From assembly GCA_023525975.1 (NCBI GenBank), contig CM042034.1, forward strand, positions 26,066,779-26,130,778: a stretch of 64,000 nucleotides of DNA, written 5' to 3'. The stretch is from Smallanthus sonchifolius (taxonomy: Eukaryota > Streptophyta > Magnoliopsida > Asterales > Asteraceae). The notes below the pieces were generated by a model. It saw nothing but the letters and a program-made list of their open reading frames with translations. It had not been told where the DNA came from and searched no databases. Positions 34,460 through 45,727 of the stretch are shown here, piece by piece. Position 1 is the first letter of the stretch. Each line of letters opens with the position of its first letter. Both the position numbers and the translations under genes were made by a program.

Positions 34460-36933
34460 TGTCACACCCCCAATTTCAACTAACGGAGTTTTACCGTTTG
34501 GGAAGTGACAAATCAAGATCTCAGTCATTAGTTACATTGAACGATTCTATATGGGACTCAAATGAAAATACCATAAACGATCAAAGTAAATGCGGAAGCG
34601 TATAACGAAAGTAAATGCGCAAAACAAACGCGCCCAAAAAGTCCAGTCCAAACATAAACGAAAACAATCCAAACATAAATAAAATCAGTCCGAATGTAAT
34701 AAAGTATAATTCAAAAATAGGACTCCATGCATGTCCTATATGTGCACATGTGTCTTATCTTAGCGACCTGAGAAAACATGTAAGAAAAGATGTCAACACG
34801 AGGTTGGTGAGTTCATAGGTTTCAATATGTAAATAAACGTTTACCAGATTTATTGTACAATCAATATATATATCAACAGGTAGCTAACCCATGTTCATGT
34901 TTGCTATTACGCTCGCAACCGTAAACTGACTGTTTGAATGCCTCTCACCAGGCCTATCAACCATGGTGCACGTTTAGGTCAATATTGCACCCGTTCGATA
35001 TCCAATCGAGTTAGCGCGACTAACGCATGTGAGGTTTGTCAAACCCAGTAGTACTACCCAACATACCTCGTTATACTCATATTTAAACGGTTCGATGTGA
35101 GGACTTTCATGATAGAGTTTACGCATAGTCATAACAAGTGATACATAATGAAGTACAAAAATCAAAAAGTGTTTGCATCATGTTTTCTCTCCCAGTTTAA
35201 AAGCAGTAAAAGGGGCCGTGAAAACTCACCTGATTGCGTTGGTAGTAATCACACAAGTACGAGATTGAAATCTCAAGCGTTAGCCCGACACGGCTCACGA
35301 ATGCCCTAGAATTACAACATAATTATTAGGGATAAAAATGGGAATTGTAACGACGACACGGAATGAGGAACGTCCTAAAGGAAAACGCTCTAAAGATCAA
35401 CGAGTAGACGAACCTGTCCACGAGAATACAAGATTCTTAAATTATTCAATTAAGAAAAACTACGATTTGTGACGAGTGGCAAATAATAATAATAAAAATA
35501 TATATATCGTTTTTAATTGAGTTCAAGGATTAGAAATAATATATTATTTTATAAACGAGTTTTAAATAACGGATACGAGTTACAAGACTAAACCCGAGTC
35601 TACGGGTGGTTTTCCGGTTTTAAAACATATTAATATAATATAATAATTATTGTTTTGAAAATATAAATATTAATCAAAACATTCTGACAAAAGGTTTTCT
35701 CGCACACGACCGCGTTAAGGTCACGGGCGCGACCGTGCTGGTCAGGGGCGTGACCGTGTTGATCAAACAGAAGATACAATAAAGCTGATCACTAGGCACG
35801 ACCGTGTCTGAGTCTGGCACGACCGTGTCTGAGTCTGGCACGACCGTGTCTAGGGTTCTGAGACACAACCAGGTCTAGCCAAGAGGCACGACCGGGTCAG
35901 AGTATGAGGCACGAACGTGCTAAAACTTGGCAAGACCGTGTCTCCTGGATATACAGACACAGTGTTTAACAGAATGAACCAATAAATCCAAATCCGTTTG
36001 GTTTCGATTGCGATTGACCAAAAGGACATGGGGGTTTTGTAAATCGGGTATGGGCGATTTCGTGGATAAGTTTAATTGTAAACTCATCGGGTTTAGGATG
36101 GTTTAATTACTTGAGTTAGAACCGGAAACCATAGGATATGAACATGAAGTCGATTTGATCATATTGGATATTAAAATGCGATGGGATCATGGGGCTTTTA
36201 CAAAACAGAACCTTGCGAATCTATCAGTATAGGTTAATTTGATTGAGATGGTGATTAAATTCGAAACCCACAAATTATCATATGAACAAACCCTAGTTTA
36301 CGGATCATGATCATTTCGATGTTATATGATTAAATTAGCATAGGGCTTTCCATCTAGAAGTAAAACGAAAGTGAGGGTGAGTTCAATTACTAGAAAGAGA
36401 TAAGAATTAGTCGAGATCAACTAGAATGTAGGTTCGGCTGCGCGAGCTTGTTCTCCGGCGACTCCGGCTTCAACTACAGAGAAATTGATGGGTGGGAATG
36501 CTCCAGAGGTGTGCGATTTAGATGCGTGTAAACTCGAATTGTAAAAATGATACGCGAATCCTCCTAATTTGATGAAGGGGTCGGCGGTTACGGTTTGATT
36601 ACCCATAATTGGGTTTAATTCGAATCAATGATGATGATAAACTGATCATAAATGACCGATTATTGCATTAGAGTGTAATTCCGTTACAAATTTGGATAAG
36701 GATAGGTTAATTAGAGGAATTATTGCTTTAATTCGCGACGTAACTGCACGATGCGCGACCGTGCCAAAACATGGCACGACCGTGCCTACTAGGGTTTCTG
36801 GTAAATTACAAAATCAGTCCTTGCAACTTCAGCTTTGATAAAATTGATCCCTTGGTTTTAGAATTGAGTTAACTGAGTTAGGATTTAACTGAATTTGACT
36901 AACGAAGTTGAGTGAAAAGTTCGGATTGTCACA
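34460..36933 (+). mobile_element. Solo LTR, same family as the 10-21 kb chromovirus, with 5-bp target duplication
   Basis: Begins TGTCACACCCCCAATTTCAA and ends GTTCGGATTGTCACA, closely paralleling the LTRs at 9989 and 18016 (shared ACTAACGGAGTTTTACCGTT and GATCTCAGTCATTAGTTACA near the start). A perfect ACTCC duplication flanks it (34455-34459, 36934-36938). It is 2,474 bp, about 500 bp shorter than its relatives because it has one unit of their TTTCTCCC minisatellite and lacks other segments. It carries its own tandem GGCACGACCGTGTCTGAGTC units near 35797-35850. No inner region remains, so the rest was lost by LTR-LTR recombination. Confidence 0.93.
35700..35950 (+). repeat. Tandem array of GCACGACCGTG-type split palindromes
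   Basis: Within the solo LTR, about eight units such as GGCACGACCGTGTCTGAGTC occur. Three in a row around 35797-35850 repeat with a 21-bp period; others are diverged (GGCGCGACCGTGCTGG, GGCGTGACCGTGTTG). Two further units lie at 36750-36790. Confidence 0.8.
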
Positions 36934-37440
36934 ACTCCTGTATGTTGGGGAGAAGTTGGTCAGAAGGAATTGCGAAGTAAAGATTGTTCATGCTACAGCT
37001 GAAAAGCTCGACTTGGTCAAAATTCGTATGAAAGTTGCCCAAGACAGGCTGAAATCGCACGTAGATAAAAGGCGTAGACCAATAAAATTCCAAGTTGGGA
37101 ATTACGTTTTGTTAAAATATCTCCTTGGAAATGTTTAATTCAATTCAAGAATCGAAGCAAGTTAAGCCCGAGGTTCATTGGTCATTTTAAGATTATCAAA
37201 CGAGTAGGGAAGGTAGCCTATCAATTAGAGCTACCAAATGAACTAAGGAAGATACATGAAAGTATATGGCTAATGAAACTGCTCATGTACATCTGGAAGA
37301 GGTAGAGGTTGATGAGACACTAACTTATGTCGAAGAACCTTTAAGGATTCTAGACATAAAAGAAAAGCAATTGCGTTATAAGACTATTAAACAAGTTTTG
37401 GTTCAATCGAAGCACAAGAAAAGGGTAGATTTGACTTAAA

Positions 37441-38252
37441 GTGAATATGAAATGAGGAGAATTTACTCTTTGTTATTTGCAGAATGAAAGGTTTTTAGGA
37501 CAAAACCTAATTTAAGGAACGAAAAGTTCTAACACACCAAAGTTTAAAGGAAACGAAAATATGGAAGACGAGAATTGCAAATAACCCAAAGTCTAAAGAC
37601 TAAAAGTAAAAACTTGGAGAAAAAAAGTGGTCGTGACGGATCGTCACGAGATGGTAACAGTCTGTGTGGCTCGTGATGGACCGTCACCAGGTGGTAACAA
37701 TCTGTGCCGCTATACCAGGAGGCGGTTTAGGGTTTGTTCGATTGAATGACGTGTGGCTGGTGACTCAGGCTCGTGACAAACCGTCACTAGTTGTAACAGT
37801 CCGTTACGTGGGTAGAAAGTGCGTAGCCGCCACGCAAATTGGTGACAAACCACCACCGGTGGTAGCGGTCCGTCACGAAACTAGAAAATCAACCTACGGA
37901 TAGATGTTTGACACAACACAAAATCAAAACCACTTCTACACTTTTGAGTTCGTATAAAGACGATTAAGTGTGGTCCGCTACGAGTTCGGGTCGAATCAGG
38001 TGAAGCATTTGAGCAAGGAATCAAGTGATTTTTTTTTTGTGTTTTCTAGCTGCTTGCTTTTATTGGTTTTCATATAAAAAAAAGTAAAAGGAGAATGATG
38101 TAGAAATAAAGATAGTTGGAGGTGTAAAAGTGACATGTTTAAGAAGAAGAGGAGTTGAAGCAAAATAAATCTTCCCCAATTGGCGAATGGGTTGAGTAGC
38201 AGCAACAAATTCCATATCGTCGTCTTCCCTCTCATCTCCGTAGAAATCTCCG
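37441..38252 (+). repeat. Repeat-derived flank with GTGACGGATCGTCAC-like inverted motifs, then TRX promoter
   Basis: At 37628-37890 the motifs GTGACGGATCGTCAC, GTGATGGACCGTCAC and GTGACAAACCGTCAC repeat every 50-90 bp, probably in the 3' LTR of the older gypsy element. From about 37990 the sequence changes character and should contain the thioredoxin promoter and 5' UTR. Confidence 0.6.
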
Positions 38253-41200
38253 ATGGCCGTTTCTGTCTCCACAGGCGCACATCATATCACGCTCTTAACT
38301 TCATCAACTTGTTTCTCATCGTCAAAGCTTTCCAGTTTATCTTCGCTGCAATGTCATCCACAGCTTCCTCGTCTTGCGCTCAGTAATCGTGGCTTTACAT
38401 CTAAGCCTCGGATGCTTCCCATCGTAATCCTCTTATCTTCTTCTCTCCGTCGTATATTATATTGTTTAATTTGTCAATCGACTGGATTTATGTTGAATGT
38501 GTGGACTCAACTATTGTTGGAAGTTATTTTTGTTTGTATCATTTCTTATTGGCTTGTATAATATGCTTTTAAAAAAACTAAAAACTAGACATGAGAGGTG
38601 TTTTTGCATCAGATTTTATAGCTTGTGTTGATGAACCTAATTAGTAAGGATGTTCGTCGGTTCGGTTAACTGTTTGTTTGGTTTGAGTTGGAAGTGTTTC
38701 TAACCGAACTGAATAAACCGATTGAGAAAAAAGGTATATCGGAATAAACCGAACCGTATTGGAAACGTGTCTACTCGAATAAACCGAATTAAAAAAAATG
38801 TATATCCGATAACCGAACCGAAAACCGAATTCACAATTCAGATGAGGTTAGTAACCGAACCGAAAACCAAATTCACAATTCGGTTTGGTTTTTGTTGGTT
38901 ATGGATAGTTTTCGGTTTTTTTTGCACACCCCCACTAATCACTCAACGTTTGAGCAATTTTTGTGTAATGTCAACTCAATTGTGAGATGGAATAGTGATT
39001 ATTCATATTACATTTACGCCTGACCAAAGAGTCATGTACTTGAAAATCCAGTATACTTAGGTTTTTGCTTGGATTGAAATCCACAAGTTAAAACACATGA
39101 ATTTGAAGTGTCATTAGTAGTTCTAGTCAAAACAATAACACCTGAATTTCTTAGAAAAAGTTCAATACTTTAATGCAAATGGGGGTCTTTAGGCAAGATA
39201 ATGAATTTGATGGCAGAAACAAAAATGAATGGTGTTTGTGTTTTCTGCAGGATTAAACATTTAGTTGAATAGAATTAGGAAATAATAGAAGCTGAATATG
39301 TGCAGTGTTTAGGATACTTGAGTACAATTAAAATAGGTTACCTTACACGTGTATTAAATATTTTCTAATATTTGGTCCTTTGAGATACATTAGGAACCCA
39401 TATGATTCTAGTTCGGTTAAGATACTGAAAACAGTAATAAAGGATATGTTCAGAAGTGTAATCATGGAAGTAAGCTCATGAGCATTACAACAAAACTATG
39501 GTTGGGGGTTTATTGAGCACTGGTTGAGATATTAGACATGGTTTTGAAAAAATAATCTGGTTTTCTGTTGGGGGTGGGATTGACAATAGAGGTTGTTTTA
39601 TAGTGTGTTTATTGATCTGGAGAAGATTTTTGTGTTGGCTATGAGTCATATGCTTAGATAATGTGTTTTTATGTTAATGTGATTGAAGATATGGTGTCCT
39701 CATAGTAATAAGAATGAAAGAATGTAATCACAAGACATGCTTTTGGTACTATAAGCTTGCTCCGAAATCAATCCCGGGTAATCTGTTTGCTTTGGCTATG
39801 AGTCAGCTTACAATAGATACACAAGATGATATACTATTATGTATGATTTTCACATATATCAATGCTGATTGATGATGCCAAACAAGATGTTATTGCAAAG
39901 TTGGAGGTTAGAAAGAAGAAGCACTTTTAGTTTCATTTTTATGGAATAAAACCCTTTTTGTTGTGTGGAAATCATGACTTAGTTGAAAGTGATCTCTTTT
40001 TGCTGTTCTATGCAACTGCAAATGCTGGTTTGCCATCTTTAGTAACGCACAAAATACAAATCTACTCTTGACATATGTGGGAATTGATGTTAGTGGCGGT
40101 TTGTAGATCACCAAGGGGAGTTCTACATGTACTTATATACAACTTACTTTTTTGCTGATGCATGATGCATACACACTGCACAATGAAAGAAGACCCTCTT
40201 TTAGAACTGTTTACTTTGCCTTAACTAAACTACAAGTGAAAGTGCTTTTGTATATCACATCTTATAAATTCTAAAATCTCAGGGAGACTAATAGAACCTC
40301 AAAAGTAGGTTGATTTATTAATAGAAAAACATGGATAGATTATCCAATTCGAGAAGGGTTGCTCTCCAATTACAAAGACACTAGATAATCAAAATAACAA
40401 GACTAGCAAACTAGAACATGAAATGGAATACTTAAATGTGAAATAAAACAGTTACTACTCCTAAACTTCAGCCTCTATTTTCAGCCTCCTGACTTTCCTC
40501 TTGACTTTGACTCCCCTAACATTCAACCCCCCACTAATTCAGCCCTACACTTTTGCTGCTGATTAACTGGGTCAAAGTAACTGACCCGAGACCTGTTGGA
40601 CCCAGATGGGTTGACCCGTGGAGTCGTATCAGAGACACTCTACTTTATTAATTTCGTTGTAAATGTTTACAGCTGCCTTATGCAATAAGCATTTCCTAGT
40701 GGTAGTTTGGTCCTACCAATGCTGTTTTGAGCCCTTAATCAGTTGGTATCAGCATAAAGGAGAACAATAAAGTTTTGAGACTTGATGACAATGCATGTCG
40801 TCTTCATGCTTTGCTTTGGCTGATGGTTGTCTAGTTTGATGACTTTATTTAGTTAAACTGATTAATTGGTGACAAAATCAGGTTCAAGCAAAGAAGCAGA
40901 CATTTTCATCCCTGGATGATCTACTTGAAAAGTCTGAGAAGCCTGTGTTGGTTGACTTTTATGCAACCTGGTAAATCTCTTGTAATCTTTTTCATTGATT
41001 CTTACTTACTCTATTTAAGTTAAATTATGTTGAAAATGCTAAAAATATGTATTTCTTACAGGTGTGGGCCATGCCAATTTATGGGTCCTATACTGAACGA
41101 AGTTAGTATTAGCATGGGAGACGCCATCCAAGTGGTTAAGATCGACACTGAAAAGTATCCTGAAATTGCAAACAAGTACAGCATCGAGGCCTTGCCAACT

Positions 41201-41378
41201 TTCATCTTGTTCAAGGATGGAAAGCCATGCGACCGTTTTGTAAGTTTTTTTGAATAGATGTTAATACTGATAAACCGAATCTTACTTGGCCCGTTTTATC
41301 GATTGGTTTCAGGAAGGAGCTTTGACAGCAAACCAGCTCATCCAGCGAATCGAGGGTACCCTAAAACTTAACAAATAG
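38253..41378 (+). CDS. TRXY: Chloroplast thioredoxin, y type
   Basis: Four exons (38253-38423, 40882-40970, 41062-41239, 41313-41378) join in frame to 167 residues. Residues 1-57 are Ser/Thr-rich and lack acids early on, as in a plastid transit peptide (MAVSVSTGAHHITLLTSSTC). The mature part starts VQAKKQTFSSLDDLLEKSEK. The active site WCGPC is at 87-91, with its Trp codon split by intron 2. The IDTEKYPEIANKYSIEALPT block includes the cis-Pro, and LIQRIEGTLKLNK ends the fold. The wording matches Arabidopsis TRX y1/y2, which reduce plastid 2-Cys peroxiredoxin, methionine sulfoxide reductase and monodehydroascorbate reductase. Intron 1 is 2.46 kb and holds a degenerate AACCGAACCGAAAACCGAA repeat (38645-38930). 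Confidence 0.95.
38645..38935 (+). repeat. AACCGAACCGAAAACC-type degenerate repeat in TRX intron 1
   Basis: Irregular repeats of ACCGAACCG and GGTTCGG plus a phrase TTTTTTTTGCACACCCCCAC form a relic element of a type common in plant introns. Not coding. Confidence 0.6.
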
Positions 41379-41889
41379 TCCCACCTCAAGTATTTTCATT
41401 TTAAGCTTGGCAAACATTTGTATGTAGTATTATACATTTTCATCCTAAAGTGCTACTGATGTTGTTATACTTGGAGAGGACTGAGCCTAAAGAGAAAAAG
41501 CAATTCAATATTTTTATTAATGGTTTTTGGTTTGTTCAACTCCATTTCTGGTTGAAAAAATTGCATTAGGTATTATAATTTGATTCTTTCTCCATTAGAA
41601 TGATTATGATAAACTCTAATTATAGAGTTCAATAGATACACATGAAAAAATACAATATGAACAAACTATAACATAAACGTTAAAATGTATTTAAGTTTCA
41701 TATATATTTCAATATATTTCATTCAAGTCATTTACGTTGTGTTCTCATGACCTTTTTAAAGAAATAAGTGAAAGAAAATGGAAAAAAACTGACAAAGTGT
41801 TTGCTCTCAAACATGAAATTACATTGTATTTTTCTCTTTCCTTTCTTTTCTCTCATAACTTATACTTCCCTTTTGTTCATTAAACTCGG

Positions 41890-42112
41890 GAACACGGTAG
41901 AGACATATTCAATTAAGAACCATAATTTTGATAAGAACCAAAAGAACCATGCATTTCTATACAAATACATACATGCATTTCTACACAAATGCATACATGC
42001 ATCCTTACTTTATATATGCAAAAATGTATACATGTATCCTTACATTTATGTTGAAATGCATAATTCTTTTGGTTCTCGTCAAAATTATGGTTCTTAGTTG
42101 AACATCTCCTCA
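41890..42112. mobile_element. MITE with inverted AAGAACCATAATTTTG ends
   Basis: The left arm (TTAAGAACCATAATTTTGAT, then AAGAACCAAAAGAA) is mirrored on the right (TTCTTTTGGTTCTCGTCAAA, then ATTATGGTTCTTAG). The arms pair over about 35 bp, and weaker pairing continues outward (ACATATTCAA / GTTGAACATCTCC). The inside has ATACATGCATTTCTACACAA tandem units. Long frames on both strands are by-products of the inverted repeat. Confidence 0.75.
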
Positions 42113-42135
42113 CACTGAATGCTAAAATAATTTTA

Positions 42136-43488
42136 GAGTAAATTACAGACATCTTCCTTTATGTTTATATCTTTTTTTCAAATTGTGTCCTTTAGCAAAA
42201 AAATTATCAGGTATCATCATTTACGTTTAAATATGTTGCGTTTATCATCCTTTAGCCTAACGGAGGTTAAAATTTTCAGTTAACTCCAGTCAAATGGCTT
42301 GCACATGAGGGGTGTTTTGGTCTTTTCACCCACAAAAAGATTTTTTTTAAAATTAAAATATATATAAAGATAATCCATTCCAGACCACCACCGTCATAGC
42401 ACCACCATCGTCAACCACTACCGCCATAGCACCACCATCGTCTCTCTGCCAACTACCGCCATAGCACCACCATCAGCCGACCACTGCACCACCCCCCTCC
42501 TCTGATCTAAGCACCACCACGAGCCGACCACCGCCGCCATAGTACCCATCAAGCTAGGGTTTCGTCGACAATGGGGTTTCCTTATCTGATGATGGAAGGC
42601 AGGTATCCACAATGGGGTTTCTGGGGGAAGATCTAGTATCCATCGATGTTTATTTCAGTGTTGAAATCACAGAGGCATAATACAACAATCAAGTCCAGAT
42701 TGGTATATCGGCTCCGGTGGCCTTCCAATAACCAGTTTCGGCAGCTCTATTCGGTCGTGTTCCGTTGGGATACTTCCTGTCTCTCGACAAGAAGAAGTAC
42801 TACTCCTTTTTTCCATACAAAGCCATGTCAGTCCAAATCAATCCATAAACAAAATCAATCCAAACAAATCGATAAATTAGGGCAAAACAATCCAAATCGC
42901 TAAACACAGAGTCTATGTTCTTCAAATTAGGGCAAAACGAATCGAGAAAATTGAAACAGGATTAAGAGAAATTCAAAATTACCAGGAAGCTGCCACATAT
43001 CGAACTTATAAAGATCGATTTCGGCAATGATCGGAACATACATAGGTTGAGATCGTTTCCGACATAAGTAATGCATAACCAATTCGTCGTCGTTCGGATG
43101 GAATCGGAACCCCGGCGACAACTCCAAACCGTCACAACTCATTCACGAAACCGATAAATCACTCCCTGAATTGACTGTGCTGCTTTACATCTTCAGATCT
43201 GGTTCTCCTCCTTCCTCGTTGAGCTAGGGTTTCCAGCACTGGTGACTGGTGTGGGTGAACAATGAAGAGGGGCAGACGAGGGGAAATCAAAGGGAAGGGA
43301 AACAGACCCTTTTACCCTCACGTAGGGTTCACGTGACCGGTTTTAACGTTAAAAATTAACGATGTCTTAGGGAAAAGACAAGAGGTGTAAGGGTTTTAAA
43401 CGTAAAGGATGATACCTGATAATTTTTTGCTAAAGGACATAATCTGAAAAATATTATAAACATAAATGATGATATATGTAATTTACTC
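42136..43488. mobile_element. Pack-MULE carrying NAC gene exons
   Basis: Long inverted ends begin GAGTAAATTACA on the left and, inverted, on the right; both continue TTTAGCAAAAAAATTATCAG and TATCATC-type text for about 100 bp. The flanks ATAATTTTA (42127-42135) and ATAATTTAA (43489-43497) match at 8 of 9 bases, as expected for a Mutator 9-bp duplication. Inside, the minus strand has two NAC-domain exons (see separate entry) and a CACCACC-rich low-complexity stretch at 42385-42540. No transposase. The right end touches the promoter of the SET-domain gene 100 bp away. Confidence 0.88.
42699..43142 (-). pseudogene. Captured NAC transcription factor fragment (exons 1 and 2, ATAF type)
   Basis: Exon 1 (43142-42983) reads MSCDGLELSPGFRFHPNDDE, then VMHYLCRK and VPIIAEIDLYKFDMWQLPG, which are NAC subdomains A and B. 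It ends at a proper GT donor exactly where NAC intron 1 falls. Exon 2 (about 42829-42699) holds MALYGKKE, then YFFLSRDRKYPNGTRPNRAA and GYWKATGAD (subdomains C and D). An in-frame TAG at 42800-42802 replaces the Trp before YFF, and nothing past GYWKATGAD IPI is kept, so DNA-binding subdomain E and the activation region are lost. The AEIDLYK and YPNG-RPNRAA wording points to the ATAF subfamily. Confidence 0.88.
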
Positions 43489-43589
43489 ATAATTTAAAAA
43501 AAAAATCATAAGAATGAAAAAATAAATGAAACATGAGTAACAAAAATGTGTTGGGCAAGGAAAGGAAAGGAAAGGAAAGGAAAGGAAAC

Positions 43590-43741
43590 ATGGAGATGGA
43601 GATAGTTGCAGCAGAAAGTATCGGAGTCGGAGAAGATCTAACACCGCCGCTCTCTCCGATCGCCTACTCACTCCATGACTCTTTCCTTCCCTCCCACTGC
43701 GCCAACTGCTTCTCCCCTTTACCTCATCCTCCCCCCACATC

Positions 43742-43772
<31 letters not shown>

Positions 43773-45727
43773 GTTCTCTACTGCTCTCCTTCCTGCTCAT
43801 CTTCTCATTCTCCCCTCCACATCTCCTCCGGCGCCCACCTTCTCTCCCCGGATTCTTCTACCGTCCAAACTTCCGACCTCCGCGTCGCTCTCCTCTTACT
43901 TCTTCAAATCAAACCCTTCAAATCCTACGACCGAATTTGTGGCTTCATGTCCAATCGTAACAATCTTCTTACATCCACTAATCACGATGACCTCTCCACC
44001 AGAATAAAAAACGGAGCTAGGGCCATGGCGATTGCATTGGCATCCATGACAGACGAGGGCTTTTTACTGGAAGAGGCGGTGTTGTGCGCGGTGCTAACTA
44101 ACGCCGTGGAGGTCCAGGATAGAACCGGTCGATCGGTGGGGATTGCAGTGTATGATACTTCTTTCTCATGGATTAACCATAGCTGCTCTCCAAATGCCTG
44201 CTACCGATTCTTGACGCCGGAAACCCTAACTGGTGACCAACGCTGTCTCATCACTCCAGCTTCTTCCCAACCAATTGACTTTTCTGACTTGCTAACAGGT
44301 AAGCTAACTCAATCGAATTCGTAAACAAAAAAAAACAGTCAGAAAACCCTAAAAAACTCCGATTGAGCTCATTGCAGCGGAGTTGGAACCGTCTCATTAA
44401 ACTCTAACCTGCCCCCAAAAACTTAAACCCCCTCCACCCGCACCCCCAAAAACCTAAAACCCCCTCCAACCTCACCCCAAAAAGCCTAAAACCACCACCC
44501 ACCCCCCACCCAACAAAAAACTAAACCCTAAAAGATGGTAGAGTTCGACGAGACGGTTCCAACGCCGCTGAAATGAGCTCAATCGGAGTTCGTTTAATAT
44601 GGTTTCTTAAGGTTTTTGTCATTTTTTAGGTTTTTAGCGAAAAACCACTTCTTATTTGAACCTCCCGTATGTATAAATGTTTAGGATCAGCGGCGGGTGG
44701 TCCGAGAATAGTTGTTAGGAGTATAAAGATGATACAGAAAGGAGAGCAGGTAACAATTGCATACACAGACTTGCTACAGCCAAAGGTAAGATAAACAGAA
44801 TATACTACTGTTAACAAACAAACAAGCATATAATGAATTCTGTTATGTTTTCCAGGAGTTGAGGCGGTCGGAGTTGTGGTCCAAGTATCGGTTTACATGT
44901 TGCTGTCATCGATGTGTCGCATTTCCTTTAACCTATGTTGACCAGCGTCTACAAGTAAGTAACAATCCTTTTTATACATCTTAAGCTTAAACAAAACTGA
45001 ACAAGTTATGAAAGAATATATGCATTCTGTTTTCTAGGAAAGTTGTGGCTCTAATGACTTACTTACGGAATACATAGATGATGCTGTTCATGATTATCTA
45101 TCTTACAATGATGCTGAATCTTGCTGCAAAAAGCTCGAGAATGCCCTTTTGAATCATGAAATTAGGTTGCATCCCCAAAACTATTTGGCTTTAAACACCT
45201 ACACGGCTCTAGCTTCAGCGTATTCAAGTGCAAGTAGCAATGCAGTGGAGGATGGAAATGGTTTAAAAATGAAAAGATTCGGTGCTGCATACGCCCTCTT
45301 ACTTGCACTACTAACCCATGATCTATTTCTCTACGAATCTAGTCTAATCGTTTCGGTTTCAAATTATTGGATCGGTGCTGGTGAATCGCTCGTAAATCTT
45401 GCTAAATGCATAGGAGACCCTGTGTCAAGGTGTGGGTGTGGGTGTGATGTATTGGAAGAAGCTAATTATGAGGAATACAAGGAGCAGATTTTCAAGTGCA
45501 TGAGTGGTATAATAAAAGGTGGGAAGGTGTGGAAGTTTTTGATAGTTGGAAATGGTTATCTAGAAGAAGTTGTTAAAGATCTCCCTTTGAGATGGTTTGA
45601 GGTCTTGAGAGTGGGTGATGATAGTGATGGTTTGGAGGTATTTGGGTTAGGTGCTCATTGTTTATTGTATGGAGGGATTTTGTCAAAGATTAGTGGTGGC
45701 CATTTGAGTTGTTATGTTCGAGTATGA
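43590..45727 (+). CDS. SDG41: SET-domain protein, SDG41-like
   Basis: Four exons (43590-44298, 44691-44785, 44856-44954, 45038-45727) join in frame to 530 residues. A split SET domain is visible: an N-terminal MEIVAAESIGVGEDL segment, the zinc region CANCF..YCSPSC (MYND-like insert), the core SWINHSCSPNA (196-203), and the closing IKMIQKGEQVTIAYTDLLQP with CCCHRC after it. The C-terminal 230 residues are helical with repeat-like text as in SMYD-type proteins. The wording matches Arabidopsis SDG41; substrate unknown. The ATG at 43590 is preferred over 43533 because it directly precedes the conserved start; the upstream one would read a GGAAA repeat. A (CAT)n tract encodes ten histidines in a row near residue 51. 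The exon 2 acceptor has two AGs six bases apart (exon start 44685 or 44691). Confidence 0.9.
43742..43772 (+). repeat. (CAT)n tract coding for polyhistidine in the SDG41-like gene
   Basis: An uninterrupted CAT run in exon 1 gives a His10 stretch between the two Cys clusters. Length is likely to vary between individuals. Confidence 0.85.
44354..44590. repeat. Inverted repeat with C-rich, telomere-like loop in SDG41 intron 1
   Basis: Arms of about 52 bp (AACTCCGATTGAGCTCATT.. and its mirror ..AATGAGCTCAATCGGAGTT) flank a C-rich loop of CCCCAAAAACCTAAAACCCC-style units. The loop is like the tract at 58840-58925. Looks like a small foldback MITE; no clear target duplication. Confidence 0.75.

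Larger units (their letters stand above)
34140..37440 (+). pseudogene. Ty3/gypsy integrase-chromodomain remnant split by a solo LTR
   Basis: Upstream of the solo LTR (34150-34459) the plus strand encodes a decayed integrase end: TNTTYHPQTDGRSERMIQTL-like text with breaks, MLYACIIDFGGNWDNHLLLV, FSYNNSY and MLYGRRCRTPV. After the LTR the same polyprotein goes on at 36939: CWGEVGQ, then the DRLKSHVDKRRRPIKFQVG block, FKIIKRVGKVAYQLELP and a chromodomain-like end near 37330-37480 (VEEPLRILDIKEKQLR). Many stops and shifts. It belongs to a different gypsy lineage from the 10-21 kb element, judging from the tail wording. Confidence 0.85.

Noticed and set aside
38722..38985. 87-codon frame in thioredoxin intron 1
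   Set aside because: It reads the AACCGAACCG degenerate repeat; not a gene.
41768..42152. Frames on both strands with His/Cys-rich text
   Set aside because: They come from the MITE inverted repeat and its ATACATGCA tandem units.
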